Shown here in pieces: positions 39,599 through 53,454 of a DNA stretch of 64,000 bases. Under the pieces are notes generated by a model. The model made no database searches and had not been told where the DNA came from. It worked only from the letters and a program-made list of their open reading frames with translations. The position numbers were made by a program, and so were the translations under genes. This stretch comes from Akebia trifoliata (Eukaryota; Streptophyta; Magnoliopsida; Ranunculales; Lardizabalaceae): positions 11,738,276 through 11,802,275 of the forward strand of contig CM030716.1 in NCBI GenBank assembly GCA_017979445.1. Reading direction: 5' to 3'. Position 1 is the stretch's first letter; each line of letters opens with the position of its first letter.

Positions 39599-40411
39599 AA
39601 ATAGAATAATAACGAAAAACTATATCTAATAGCGTATGATAGAATAAAGTGCGGAAAAAGAAATTAATATACAGATTTATACAGAAACTCCTCACTCTAA
39701 CAAAAGTCCTAACACTCAACCTAAAATCTATATACTACCTGAATGAACTAACGCCGTTAGGGTATAGCCCAATGTTCATCATGAAAAGGACTATGGTCGT
39801 CTATCTGACCTACCAGATAAACCTCACTCGTGCTCTACACCTATCTCGCCAAGCTCTGGACCTGAAACTTAAAAAATGGAGAAGAAAATGATGAGTAACA
39901 ATATTTACCTAGTAGGGAAGCAATTAATTTATGCCAATAACCTCTCTTAACATGAACGAATAATATATTAAATCATTATAACATATGTAAAGTTTTACAG
40001 AATAAGCTACGATTAACTGGTACATATAGCTAGGGATGAGCAACTAAATATTTTAGCATTTCATTCTATATATCAAAATAAGGCAACAACTACATAATAC
40101 ACAATGGTGAAGTAATGAAATTAGAGAGTTGGGATTCTACGATTGGATCGCTTATAGTCGAGACATGATGTTCTATAATAAAATATTAGTTTTTGATTTT
40201 GTGGCTGGTCGTTGTTTACAACACTTACAGGACCATTTATCCGACTCAGGTTGGCCATTTAACATAACCGTAAGAAATGGGTCTCTTTTTTATGTGTCAA
40301 AACATTCAACTATTGTAGATTGTTAGTGATCACTGACTAATCATCTTCGTCTATGCCTATTAGGCATACATGTGATTCCCATTATACATCATCATTCGTG
40401 TATGACCACCT
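39417..40411 (+). mobile_element. Outer long LTR, segment 1 of 3
   Basis: Begins TGTGGCGCCCCCGAAACAC and aligns with the first kilobase of the complete copy at 40412-43395 (CTAACACAAAG, CTCGAGG-ACTA, CGACATGG, TTAGCATTCCAAGG). It is interrupted at GACCACCT, where that copy inserted. Flank GTTTT (39412-39416) pairs with ATTTT at 59817-59821. A TA microsatellite lies near 39558-39595. This looks like a Gypsy-type LTR (long, TG...ACA). No internal domain is seen, so the lineage is unknown. Confidence 0.82.
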
Positions 40412-43395
40412 TGTGGCGCCCCGCCAAACGCTAACACAAGGCCCCATGTCAAATCTCGAGGCACTAGGTGGCATCTCAAAATTTCGACATGGTCTCCTCT
40501 GTTTATGTTAGCATTCCAAGGTGATCAATCTGCACCTGATAAACAACATACAATCATGCATATATATATACAAAATAGAATACTAGCGGAAGCCTATATA
40601 CATCTAATAACGTACCGAAATTAGAATGCGGAAGAAGATGTTTATATACACGATTATACAGAAATTCCTCACTCTAACAAAATTCATAACGCTCAAAACC
40701 AAAATCTATATTACTCTTAGACAAATCGACACCACTAAGGGTAATGACCCTAGTACTCACCAGGTAATAGACTCTGATCGTCTATCTAACCCACCAGATG
40801 GTCCCCACTCGCTAGTTCTATGCCCGTCTCGCCAACTGTAGGCTCTGAAACTAAAAAAAATAAGAAGGAACGGGTGAGTAACAATGGTTACCCAATAAAG
40901 AAATAAACAATTTCTGCCAATAACCTCTTCTAGTATGAACGAATAAGCATACTAAATCATTTTAACATATGCAAAATTTTACAGAATAAACTACGATTAA
41001 CTGGTACATATAGTCAGGGATGAGCAACTAAACATTTTAAAATTGACATTACATCAATCAACAGTACTCACTATAGCATTTTCTTTATATACAAATCTAA
41101 TTGACCAAATAGAAACATTAAACATGCATTTCATTTTATATATAAAAGTAAAGCAACAAATACAAAATACGCTATGGTGGAGTATTGGAATTAAAGAGTT
41201 GGGATTCACGATTGAATCACTCCCAGTCGGGACATGATGTTACAATTCTTCTCTGACTTTTAGTTCCTGATTTTGTGGGCAGTCGCTGCACTTACCACAC
41301 TTAGTTGACCATTTATCTGGCTTAGGCTGGTCGTTTAACTTAACCGTAAGTAATGAGTCTCTTTTCGATGTGTCAAAACGTTTAACTACTATAGATTGTT
41401 AGTGATCACTGACTAATCATCTTCATCTATGCCTATCAGGCGTGCATGTGATTCCCAAATATACAAACCATTCGTATACGACCACCTTTACATTGCAAGT
41501 TCACTAGTAAAGATAGAAAGGAATAACCTGGATTCCAGTTGTGACTCCACTCTTATACGCGTCTCATACTACGTATGAGCTTGGTGGTCCCTACCGTACA
41601 TCACGAGATAGTATACCACTCCGAATGATATGTTGCACTATCCCTTTAGGCATTCACACTCTTTAACAACTCACAAAATAACTACATATATATATAATTT
41701 TCATTTGAAAATAAAAGAGAAATTAACAATACAAAGTTGAAAATGGATATCCAGTTTCCTACCATGCAACTATGGCCACCCGGCCTAAAATAAATAACTG
41801 AACGGAAAAGTAAACAACGTCTCGTGTTAACAGAAAGTAAATAAACATGCAACCGTAACATTATCCTAGATATCCGTTCACCAACCTACATACAATACAA
41901 CATGTAAAATGCAGACATCACCCCTCGGATGTGACTTTAACATTTTACCGTTTCATACCTTTTTTTTCTATTTTTATCTTTTTCAATCTTTCAAACAAAA
42001 TATCTACTTCCTGATATTCATCAACTCAATTTGAGTTCATTGAATATTAAATCATTATTTCAACTATGAAATTTATTTTTATTAATAACATTGAAAAAAA
42101 TACAAAATTTAGATCAAAACGGGGTCCGAGCAGTACATAGGACCCAACTGACAGAAATAACCCGGTGAAATATCCTACCCACGTATAATTTGTTATAAAA
42201 AATAATAAAACATATCAAATATACAAGTTCTGGCGTGAATTTGAAATAACCAATTAAACTCTAAATTTTTGGAAACACATCATAAATTTTTAATAAAATT
42301 CTAATTGCAATTTTCACAATCTACGATTACTAATAGAAATTAAGAGTTCCTTACAATCTCTATGCAAAAGGATTGAAACACGTGCACGAAAATCGAGGCG
42401 ATCGGCATAAAAATCGAGGTAGTTAGAACTTCGAGGTGGATAATTTTTTAGTTTGACTCGATAGTTTCGAAGATCTCGACGCCGTCAACTTTTCTCCCTT
42501 CTGCGGCGGAGAACGGTTTGATCCCGAAACGGATAAAATCCAAGGTCAAAGTTTCGAAATCCCCGTACGAATACGGCTGATTTTTGACGATACGGAATGA
42601 AAAATATGAAAAAATGGAAGGAATTTGGGTAGTTTTTGTAGAGAATGAGGTTGTGGATGTTTCTCCCTTCTACGTCGGTTTTAGACGGCGAGCCGTTTGT
42701 CGTGAATCTGAGGTTGAAGATCAGTAAAAAATAAAAATATTTTGTTTAAAAGTCATGGGTTTGGTTGGGGAAAACGATGAATATAAATAAAAAAAATTTT
42801 AATTTATTTATATAAATTTTGGGACGAAATTGGTATTTTATTTATTGTTTCATTCGACAATAACTTGACCATCCGGACTCCAAAACTGACAAATGAATAC
42901 TCTATTTTATCTAATTTTTCGTTCCGGGTCTAATGGTATAGTCAATTTCTATAAATTTTATCTCTAACAAAAATTTATATTTTTGACTTGAGGTGACCCC
43001 TAAAATTGACGTCATTTTCGTTTTTAACGATAATTCGACTTTTCGTGATCCAAAAATGACAAATAAATAGTCCATGTTTAATAATTTTTTGTTACGAACT
43101 TAATGATATGATCGAATCTTAATAATACTTACTCTAACAAAAAGTCACAATTTTAGCCTGATCCGACTCAATAATTGAGGATTTTGTAACTTTTCTATTC
43201 GGACTCGCATTTGAGCGTGCTTACAGGGTAAAGTATGTTTTTGGATCATTTTGAATCCAATGGTGAGGTCATATTCCATTAAAAATGATCAAAAATATCT
43301 TAAAGTTTTACTTTGAAGTCCCACTTTCAAGATTTTGTCAAAATTTCATTATTTTATTTTTCTCGAGATACGAATCAAAAACTCGGGGTTTTACA
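40412..43395 (+). mobile_element. Solo LTR inserted in an LTR of its own family
   Basis: 2,984 bp from TGTGGCGCCCCGCC to CTCGGGGTTTTACA. ACCT flanks it on both sides (40408-40411 and 43396-43399), consistent with a short target duplication. Removing it restores continuity between 40411 and 43396 when compared with its own sequence at about 41485-41500 (CGACCACCTTTACATTGCAA). No coding content. A truncated chromovirus is possible on LTR length alone, but this is a guess. Confidence 0.85.
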
Positions 43396-44267
43396 ACCTT
43401 TGTAATACAAGTTCATTGAAAAAAATAGAAAGGAATAAATCCAAATTTCGATTGTGACTCCACTCTCATACGTACCCCATACAACATATAAGTTTGGTTA
43501 TCCCTACCGTACATCCCGAGATAATATATCATTTCGGATGATATGACAGACTATCCCTTCAGGTATTCACAAAATAGTTTGATATATATATATATATATA
43601 TATATATTTCTTTTAAAATAAATAAGAAATGTTCTTTGAAAACAAATAAGAAACTAATATTACAGAGTTGATAATGAATATCCAGTTTCCTACCATGCAA
43701 CCTAAAATAAATAACAGTACAAAAAAGTAAATAAACATGCATGTCACCTCGTAACAACAAAAAGTAAATTAACCCTAGATATCCGTTCATCAACCCACAC
43801 ATAACATTACAATGTAAAATGCAAACATCACCCCTCGGATGTGATTCTTACATTTTACTATTTCATCCCATTTTTCTTTTTTTCGATTTTTGTACTTTTT
43901 ACTTTTTCAAACACACCATTCATTTTTCGATATTCATTCACTCAATATGAATTCATTGAATATTAAATCATTTTTCAAACTTTGAAATTCATTTTAATCA
44001 TTTAAATTAAAATTTTATAAAATTTAAATCAAAACGGGATCCAAGCAATACACATAACCCAACTAGCGAAAATAACCTGGTAAAATGTCTTACCTACGTA
44101 TAATTTTTTATAAAATACAATTAAACATATCAAATATGAAGGTCTTTACGTGAATTTGAAATAATGAAAAGAATTTTATTTTTTGAAACACATTACAAAT
44201 TTTCATTAAAATCCTAAATGGAATTTTCACAATCTACAGTTTACCAATAGAAATTGAGAATCCCTAC
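43396..44267 (+). mobile_element. Outer long LTR, segment 2 of 3
   Basis: Continues the outer LTR from ACCTTTGTAATACAAG (compare 41486 onward). It shares TAGAAAGGAATAA, GTGACTCCACTC, CCCTACCGTACATC and ACCCCTCGGATGTGA with the inner copy. It is cut at CCTAC (44263-44267) by the TAT/Ogre-like element. TA microsatellite near 43581-43607. Confidence 0.83.
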
Positions 44268-47200
44268 TGTAGACACCCAATTTTTGCATCTACCTAATTC
44301 GACAATTCGTCATCTGATTATTGTGAATTCCTAATGATGATCGTGAAGAACTCGAAGGCTTGTGAGTACTGTCCCTGATTCCTTCTGTTTCCAATTTTTT
44401 CATCTCCCCTACTCGTTACGACTCGACATAGAAATTTACGCACGCTTATAATCGCCGCACGTTACACCCAATTTAGCAAGCACGCACGCTTAGGTTGGCT
44501 ACACAATAATCTAGAGACCTCGCTACGCTAGGAAAATACGACTTTGAAACATAAAAATAATCACGTCGGGACTGAAAGAAACTTCACGCTAAAATTCGTA
44601 AAAATCTACAAAAATTGATTAAATGACGAAAATACCCCTCATAAATTTTGGACCCCCGAAAGACTTCGAAAGTACCTCCATTGCACTCAGAACATGATTT
44701 CAAGTGTAACGGAACCCAAACTAACGAAAACAGACAAATTTAGGAAAAATCATAAAAATGATCGAAATACCCCTCGACCTCCAAACTCAACTTAGAGATC
44801 TCGATCCTTAGAAAAATGTAATAAAAATCTAATTTAATAAAAATTAAAATCAAATTAAACAATTAAACAATTAAAACTTAAAATCAAATTCAAAATTAAA
44901 TAATTAAAATTAAATAATTAAATAATTAAACAATTAAAATTAAAATCAAACAACCGATCAAATTAAAATTAAAACGTAATCAACAAATTAAATACAATAA
45001 AAAAAAGTTTTAAAAATCTATCAACCAATAAAAAAATTTCAGTTAATTAATCAACCAATAAAAAAAAATGTCAAATTCAATCAATCAACCAAATAAAACA
45101 TAAATCAAATGGCCAATTAAAAATCAAATTAGATTTTTTAGCCAAACACAAAATAAAAACTAATCAATAATAAAACTTAAAATTAAAAAATTAATCAACA
45201 AACAAAATCTTAAAACAAAAATTAACCAATCGATAAAATGAAAATTAAATCGACCAACCGTAACTCGACAACAAGAGACCACCATCGTGGTGCGAGAAGC
45301 GTAGAATCATCTCACCATCATTCTCCAAAAAGAAATAATAATAAAAAAAAGGGAAAGACGTGTAAAAGTAAAAAAATTAGAAAGTTTTTTTATATAAAGA
45401 ATGACATCTCCTTCTTCTTCCGGCTCTCGAACGTCCTTTGGCTCTGTGCACGTCTCTCTCCTTGCTACATCTTCTTCTCCAATAGCTCTCTCCTCTACAG
45501 ATTGATCCCTCTCCTCCTTGTGAAGTCTCCACGTTTTCTCCTCACAGCCTCTCTCTTTGCTGCACTCCATCCTCTCCACTGCACTTCATCCTCTCCACTT
45601 ACTTGTAACACTGCCCACTCCATTAATGCCCCAACCCTCACCCCTCACGTTCTGCAAAATAGCCAACCCTTGTTACTCAAACATGAGAAGGGGCTTCCTC
45701 TCTTAAAAAACATGGTTTTTTTCCACTTCTTCTTCCTTATTAAATCTACCACTCACGTCCCTGTTGCCCTCTTCAATTCATTATTCTAACAACCTTTGCA
45801 TCTCCCAACCCTTTCTAAATCTTCACCTCCCTTCAACCAGCCCTCTCCCCAACGTCTTTCTGCAATTTTTCTCTCCTATTTCTCCTATCTCAGTTTTGGA
45901 CAGCAACAAAAGAAGAGGGAGAAAGAGAAGAGAGAAGAAAGACATCTTGCTGCCCACTCTATCTCCCCCATTCCATTGCAGCCAACATGACCCATCCAAG
46001 ACAGTAACCTCTACCAGCCTCCAACCTTGCTGCAGCCATCCCACATTATTCTCAGCCCACGTCTCTGCCCAACTCACTCTTGGATCAGTAACACAACGTC
46101 CGAGCCCTCTCTGTCACGTTTTCTACATCAACCAATCATCCTAAATTCACTGCTGCAACTACCTTCAACAGCCCAGCCCCAGCAGTTCTTACAGCGACAG
46201 CTCCGAGTCTTATTTTCCAGCACCTTTTCTCTCCATAGAAAGCCGCAACAACTCCTCTCTCCAGCACTCACATCTCCACTGCCACAATGCACGCAAGTCC
46301 TCGCATATCTGAAGGAATCGACTCTCATCATTTTTTTTTTCCTATAAGTGAGTTTATCTTGGGTTCATTTTTATTTGCGTTTGCGTTTTCTTCTCATTTT
46401 TCATGGCATGTTTTTTAGTGTATGGGTAGAGTCAAGATGATTTTTTTCATATTTGAATATTGTGACATATCGATGAGCTTAGAAGGGAGTCTTTACATTT
46501 TTTTTTATAATCTGTTTTGCATGTTGATAGGTGTTTTATATCTTTTTCTATAATTTTTCCATTTTTATTTTATTTATTTTCGGTATATTTTAGGATTAAA
46601 AGAATGGTTAGGTGTTCTTCATGTTTTCCTTTGTTTTTGCATATCAATAAGGTGGGAAAATATTTATATTGTGTTTTTTTTTATATATATTTTTTATTTT
46701 CTTTTTGCATGCCGATAGGGCTAGGAGAACGTTTTTATCCTTTAGTTTATTTTATGTAAGTTTCTAGGTGTTTTATTCATTTTTGTATATTGATAGGATT
46801 AGGAGTTTCTTTACATTTATTTTTGCATGTTAGTAGGATTAGGGGATGTTTTTTTTTATATATCATGATCGCTATGCTCGAATTGGATTTACATGATTTG
46901 TGATGATATTCAAGCTCATCTATTATTTTGAGAATTGGTTAAATGTGAATTTTTCTCAAATTTTGAGATTTTGTATGCATTGGTATTGGTTAATCTCCAA
47001 TTTGGTAAGTACGATGATATGGAATCTTTCATTATTATCGTGTTACTTTCTAATTTGGTGATTCGTCATTACTTCATAATTTTCCAATTCAGAAATTTTT
47101 ATTCATGATTTTATTTTGAAAAATCGATATTCGGAATGTTCTAATCTGATAATTGCATGATCTTCTATTTTAAGAAAACACATATTTCTAAGTTTCTATT

Positions 47201-47963
47201 TTAGAAATTTCACGTTCTAACAATTTCTTAATTTAGAAGATTTTATATTTTTCTATTCAAAAGTTCATGTTCACAGATTTGGAAATTTTTAATTCGAAAA
47301 TTTGATCTTTTTCAAAAATCTTTTATTTTGGAAAATGTATCTTTTGAAATTTCTAATTTGGGAATTCAGCATATATCTCTTGAATTCTAATTTAGGAAAT
47401 TTCACGTTCCTAATTTGGAAATATTATAAGTCCCAATTTGACAGGTTTCTATTTGTAATCTTCCCATTTAGAATATTCTAATGAGTTTCTATTTTGGACA
47501 GCTTGGGAAATACATGCAGGTGAAATTTCTTAATTGATTTCAGGTCATGGAGCTAATTAGGGCTTTTTCAAACCCTTTCATATTTTATGAAATTCAAATA
47601 ATTATCATGTAATAATTGGGACAATTTTAGTCATAGGATTTGTTTGGCAAATCCAACATAAATTGATGATGATGATCGGACTGTGACCTTGACAGTAGTC
47701 TTTGTATATTGACCATAGGATGATTTTGGATCGTAGTAGAGACCGATCATCTTGATTGAGCGGGTTCGGTGCCTAACATCTTCCGAAACCCGTAATCTGA
47801 CCCCTTACCCATATCTTTGATCCGTGGACCGATCCATATCCATTTGGAGTTATTTATGGTTCCTAGACCTAAATTAAGTGGCGACTCCCATTTCTCAAAA
47901 GTCCCCCATTTACAAATCGGACCCTTATCCACTATTTAGTGAAGAAGGGTCGAGGCAATTTCA
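44268..47963 (+). repeat. TAT/Ogre-like 5' LTR (copy B)
   Basis: TGTAGACACCC...CAATTTCA. In order: an A-rich AATTAAA tract (44830-45240), TATA-like TATATAAAG at 45391-45399, a pyrimidine-rich leader (45400-46340), a T-rich zone with repeated GCATATTGATAGGATTAGG-type motifs (46460-46850), then a zone with repeated TCTAATTTGGAA-type motifs (46990-47510). Open frames inside are not conserved between copies beyond what recent common origin explains. Confidence 0.92.
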
Positions 47964-47964
47964 A

Positions 47965-47982
47965 TGGCGACTCCACTGGGGA
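47965..47982 (+). other. Primer binding site (tRNA-Arg type)
   Basis: TGGCGACTCCACTGGGGA, one base after the 5' LTR end. This is the primer site I associate with Ogre/TAT elements. Confidence 0.85.
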
Positions 47983-49195
47983 TTTTAGGGTCAAACTTGA
48001 CCCGATCCAAGACTATTCTTAGGTTGACCTTTGGCTCGAGTCAACCCAATTGACTCAATGAGATTCTCAGATTAGGTTAGATTTTGTCCTTTTTTTCATT
48101 GGGTTGTGATTGGATGTAATCAATTATTGTATTCACGAAAACGCCCCAGGCGCACTTTGTCCCTTTACACACACTCACGAGCATGCATATACATATTTGC
48201 ATCATGACATGTCCTTATAAACCCCCGTAGCCGGATTCAAGTTAACCTGGTCCTTCAGGACACAGGGGATGACAGTGAACACTACAACTTCAGTACAGTA
48301 CCTTCGAGTATATCAAACTAGAGCATTACGTACTGCTTGACCAAGTAAAACTGGGATAGTATATCGGTGTTTCGGGCTAAAGTGACCTAAGCTTTGTCCT
48401 AACCTAGCCTCAATCATATAGTGAGCTTAGAATCTTGAACTTAAGTGCGGTCCCATTAGGCCACGACTCGAATCAATCAATAGTGCTCCCAGGTTGCTTT
48501 ACTTAATTTAACCAAAACGTAAGAGGGTGGACCGGTCCACACCGCTCAAATTGAACCCGCAATACCGGACCAACCCAATAAATGTAATTGATGAGACATA
48601 CCGACCAGTTAGCCCAATTGGTAAACGGATCTTATGGATCAAGACGTGGACCGGTTGGACTAATTGACTTAAAAATAGTACATGAAACGATTCAAGTAGA
48701 ATATTTAGATCCATTGGGTCGAACCGGCCCAAACTCTAATGGGTACATAGTCCCAATCACTTTTTATTGGCCAATTTAATTCAATGGATTGAATATTTGA
48801 CAATCAACAAGATCGAGATTAATAAAAAGTCATATTAAGGGATGTATCGACTGGAACAATCTGGATCTCATTTTTTGAAAGTCGTGCAATCCTTAATTAT
48901 GATTCAAAAATTTTCTAAGATTCTTAAGCAATCAGTAAATCATCTTCATGTAATCCCTTGCTCGGAATGTTTCATCGGTTAGAGACTTTGAATCTAAGGG
49001 ATTAATTTAATAAACGCTATCAAGAGGGATCTTTAATTCTAATTGTTAAAACCTACCCTCGGGTCTTCAACAAATAATCCACTATTAATGGGGTTTCAGG
49101 ATATCATTGCTCCTAAGCTTAAACATCCACCACCTAGTTGGAGTCGAGAGTCAGGTCATTTGGGACGAACATTAGCACCAAGTGAACCATCAGAA
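47983..49195 (+). other. Untranslated leader of the TAT/Ogre-like element
   Basis: No frame with recognisable motifs. Ogre elements may carry an extra ORF before gag, and none is visible here. The frame opens at 49043, but the first residues resemble nothing, and ATG 49196 (MASESELAEISKIL) is the more likely gag start. Confidence 0.55.
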
Positions 49196-51040
49196 ATGGC
49201 TTCTGAATCTGAACTCGCAGAAATTAGTAAGATCTTGACCGTCTTTGCAATGGACATAAACAACATCAAGAGCAAGGTAGAAGTGTTAGAACAGATCTCC
49301 GAGTCAACAAGAAATTCCCATGATGATCAAAGGGACAAAGGACCGGAAGGAAACACAGTTAGAAATCTAGAAGATGTCTATGAGCTTGATGGGAATGAAG
49401 AACACTTTAACGAAAATCCAATGCTAGCTAATAGAATGACTCAGTTGGAAACGGCTTTGAAAAACATCAAAGGGATTGATGAAATCACAGCAGGCATCGA
49501 GACCCTAAATCAAATTCCTAGAATCCATCTGCCTGAAAAGTTCGTAATGCTAGAAATGAAAAAATTCAGTGGAGTGGGTTGTGCAAAAACGCATCTCAAG
49601 GTATACGTCACCAATATGCGCACTCTGGGTTTAAGTGATGAATATATGACATTATTATTCCAACATACTCTATCGGGATCAGCACTACGATGGTTGATGT
49701 CTAAGGATCCGTCTGTAATAGGGACATGGGAAAGTATGTCAAAGTCATTCTGGCACCAATATAAGTACAGTACCGAGATAAAAACCTCTCGAAGGGATTT
49801 GGAATCAACCAAACAAAAGAATGGGGAAACGTTCACTGATTTCATTGGTCGTTGGAGGGTCAAAGCTGCACAAATGTGGGACAGACCATCAGAAAAGGAA
49901 TAAGTAACAATCATACTGAAAAACCTCACATAAGGGTATGCTCAGCACTTGATCGCCTAGTACCTCCCCACATTCGAGTCCTTGTTACAAGCCAGTAGCC
50001 AAATAGAGGATGCCTTCGCTTCTGGGGTCCTTTCCAACCCTTTAGACAATAAGCTCAAAAAGCCATTCCCCAATTCCAAACCTAGTACTAATCATGCCTA
50101 TGTAGCCAATACATCTGCTACACCCATCCATTCTACTATCTCACCTATTAACCAGGCTAATTCTAATCAACCTCGGCCGCGCAGGAAATTTACTAATCTT
50201 GGGATGTCTTTGAGCGTTGTTTTTCAGAAACTATTAAATAAAAGGCTCATTACACCTTTCCAACCTCGACCTCTACCGAGTCCACTCCCCGTTTCTCACA
50301 ATCCCAACTCATTTTGTGAGTTTCACCAAAATCCTGGTCACCTTACTGACCATTGTGTTGTCCTTCGTCATACTGTTCAAGACCTTATCGATGCCAAAAA
50401 AGTTACCATCCCTACCCATGCGCAACCGAATGTTACCACCAATCTTTTACCTACGTACCAACCTCCCTAGACCTTGAACATGGTATCCAATACCCATCTC
50501 CCATTTGACCCAGTTCTCCTCATCCACCCAGTCAATCCTAAACCACCCAGCCTACCTTTTATTGGAATGATAGTCCCCAAGGAAGTTCTCACCACTAGCT
50601 GTGAACCGTTCAATCTAATTTCAGATGAAATCTATTGGTTATCCCCACCTCATCGTGACATCTCTACTCTTATTACTCAAACGGACTTGGAAGAATCTAG
50701 TTTCTTAAAAGATAAAAATCCTTACTTATTGGACCAAGAATATGAACACTTCTCCCTCTATCGCAATGAACGTGAAGATGTGACTCGAGAAGAAAGAACT
50801 TTCAAAATATCTGAACTCGATACGACCATGGTCAATAAAGAAGAATCAAGTCTGAATAAGAAAATGTCAGAAAAGGACAAAAAATCTGAAGAAGAAGCTC
50901 AAGACTGGCAAATTACCACAGAGTCTCTCAACATTGCCCAGTTGTTCCTTGAAGATTACCATGTTTCAGTTATACCGGTTGAAAGCGATGTCCTGAGTTC
51001 TCAGTCTGTAATCAAACCCATTGTGGGTACTTATCTTTAA
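49196..51040 (+). pseudogene. gag: TAT/Ogre-type gag, interrupted
   Basis: Frame 1 (to 49903) has a coiled-coil-like start, then the retrotransposon gag domain: MKKFSGVGCAKTHLKVYV, LFQHTLSGSALRWLMS, FWHQYKYSTEIK, NGETFTDFIGRWRVKAAQM. It ends in TAA within the usual TEKE motif. Downstream frames (49982-50470, 50474-51040) continue with FTNLGMSLSVVFQKLLNK and FCEFHQNPGHLTDHC, the zinc-finger-like motif of Ogre/TAT gag, followed by VLRHTVQDLIDAKKV. A TAG at about 50468-50470 separates the last two. Three interruptions at most prevent one continuous product. Confidence 0.85.
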
Positions 51041-51189
51041 TTTTTCATGAGTCATGTGATTTAGTTTGGGTCTTGTTTTTTTCATTATTTATTTCGCAAT
51101 GTCTTATTCTTGTTAGATCAAGTCTAGCCTTTTTATTTCTGCTGAGTCAAGTCAGTTTGTTAAATCTGCAATGGTTCTGTCGTCCCATC

Positions 51190-51560
51190 TGAATTTAATT
51201 GAATAAAAGGAATTTCTGAATACCTCGAGCGTATTAACGAGTTAACTAATAATCTTGCTTTAGGAGAGAATCCTCTAACAAGGAATCCCCTCCCGAATCA
51301 ATCGAATTATTTGAACAAGAAGACAAATGTCAAGGTCAACCTCTAATCGAGGAAGCAAAGGTCATTGACCTCAAAAAAAAAAATTCTCAAAAAAATTCAG
51401 ATCGAAACTGACTTATCCCCAGAGGAACACGAGAAGATGATGAATTTATTCAGAAAACTCAAAAAACTTGTTCACGTGGTCCTATGAGGATATGTTGGGT
51501 AAGCTTGGGTGTTAACCAACAAGAAATGGGTACCTGTCCTATGAACTAGAGGGGAATCAC
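51190..51560 (+). pseudogene. Remnant of the protease-to-reverse-transcriptase linker
   Basis: Broken frames contain NPLPNQSIELFEQEDK, LIEEAKVIDLKKK and ETDLSPEEHEKMMNLFRKLK. This matches the acidic linker that normally precedes the reverse transcriptase in TAT elements (SPEEREKLIELL-type). The sequence then diverges after about 51500 without the expected reverse transcriptase motifs, marking the left edge of the pol deletion. Confidence 0.65.
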
Positions 51561-52540
51561 ATAATCAGAGGACGAGTCACATCATTGCTAAATTTCTCAA
51601 AAATGGAAAGGAATCCAAAGTGGAGCACTATTAAGGCAACTAATAAGAATCTTGAAACTTCTATCACAAATGTGTTAAACACATTGAGATTGACAAGAGA
51701 AATCATAGTTAACACCTTCAATATGTCAAACTTGGACTCAATTTTCTATACGGACTACTTCAGGATTTTATGTTATGTGGCACGAAAGGAAGTTTGAAAT
51801 GGAAAGTTTGTTTCTTAAAGTGTGAATAAAATACCTATCGTTAAAAGTGAATTTAATACGAAAGCGAAAATGCGGGACATGCAACTTGAAGATTGAGCCT
51901 TTTAAAAAAATTGCAAATCCAACAAGGAAGGTCATCCCGTCACCAAGACAAGACTATTTGAAAAAGCTGTCAGACTTCAAAGATCATCATGACACCAAAA
52001 TGTTTAAATCAATCAATCTTGGCCAGATCGATCGGTACTATATCTAAGGAGGCCATCTTTGGCCGAACTAATTTTTATGTTACCCAACACAATATTTCCT
52101 TTTTTAGCCCTTTTGTAGCATTTCAAAAAAAAATATTACATTTTTCTTTCTCAACCCGATCACTTAACCTAGGAGAGGGAATGTCTTCGAACTACGTTTT
52201 GGTCTCCCAAAAATAATTGGGGTACGTAGGCAACCTGAAAAGTTACTTCAGGCCCGACCACATCAAAATAAAAAATATATATAGATTCCCCCATAAAGAA
52301 AAAAATCCAAAAAGAAAAAAAAATCAAAAAAGAATATTGTCAAAATGGGGAAGAAAATTCAAAGAAAAATAACAAAAATTTAAAAGAAATGTCATATAAG
52401 GGGCATTTGGGTTTTGAGCCTCAAAATTCCTTTCTTTTATGCCCAGTCCTAAGCTTACCTATGAAATTCCTCCTAAGTACCGTGCGAAAAAGTCAAGGAA
52501 AGAAATAAAGCGTGATCAGACAGTAACTCCAGAAGTTCAA
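51561..52540 (+). other. Interior with no recognised domains
   Basis: Short frames only (for example 51585-51797). A GGGGTACGTAGGCAACCTGA segment at about 52209-52228 is a recurrent 3' landmark of TAT elements. An A-rich block follows (52265-52400). Confidence 0.5.
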
Positions 52541-52850
52541 AAAGGAATAAAAGGGAAAATAAAGCCTGCTAAGTTGAAAACCCGAAAGAGTGACTTAGAC
52601 AAAAATCAAGGCAAGCTCGCAAGGTTGAAAATCTGAAAAGATGACCTAGGCAACAATTAGAGCAAAAAGAAAAGAAACAGAAGAAAAAAGATAAGCTCGC
52701 TAGATTGAAAACCTAAAAAAACGATCTAGGCAAAAGCTATAGCACGCTCGCTAAATTGAAAACCTAAAAAGGCGATCTAGGCAAAAATCAGAGCAATCAA
52801 GGGAAAGTCTCACTTAAGTTGAGAATCTAAAAAATTATCCGAGATAAAAT
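52541..52850 (+). repeat. Tandem repeat block, about 50-80 bp units
   Basis: About five imperfect units built on CTCGCTAAGTTGAAAACC, TAAAAAGGCGATCTAGGC and AAAAATCAGAGC. Similar GAAAACC-CGAAAGGG-GACTTAGGC blocks occur in the 3' region of TAT elements as I remember them. Confidence 0.72.
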
Positions 52851-53454
52851 CTTGAAAGTCTAGAAGGACAACTACATCGACTTTTAGGCGAATAATTAAT
52901 CATCGTACAATCAATACCCAGTTTGAACCAAATGTAAACTTAATGGATACAAGTGTCTCGTCTACGATTGATCTGAAGAGTTTCACATCCCTAAGTGAAC
53001 CGATGGGGAGAGAGAACAGATTCTGTGATGAATTTCAAAAAGAAATATTTTGTTCCAATTTCTTCGAGCCTCACTCAAAATCTTCAATATAAAAAGTCAA
53101 AATTAAATGTTAAACCTTTATTGCACTTGTGGTAATTAAAGATTTCAAACTTTCGTAACAGGGGCATTTTCCTTTTCTAAAGAATACAATTCCCCATTTA
53201 CACAAGGGGCATTTTTTTCAAACCTGTTCGATTATCCCCAATGCCACACTCCCCATCAAAATAAGGGCATTCTATTCTAAAGCCTGATCAATTTCGATTC
53301 CGAAGGATAACGTTGACTTTGAATTGAAAGTTACCCTCTAGATAGCAATTTTTGAAAATCCCCGAGGTTCAAAGAAAATTAAAATGTTGACCGAACCTTC
53401 ATAAAATCCAACTTTTTCAAAAAGTATTCTTAATCTCCTAATTGCTTTGCCCAG

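Noticed and set aside
45238..46347. Open frames on both strands inside the 5' long LTR, mirrored at 56007-57255 in the 3' LTR
   Set aside because: Their conservation between the two LTRs is expected because LTRs are identical at insertion. They lie in a pyrimidine-rich leader that gives Ser/Pro/Leu-rich artefacts in several frames at once.
49510..49929. 139-codon - strand frame opposite gag
   Set aside because: Shadow of the gag coding frame, with no family motif of its own.
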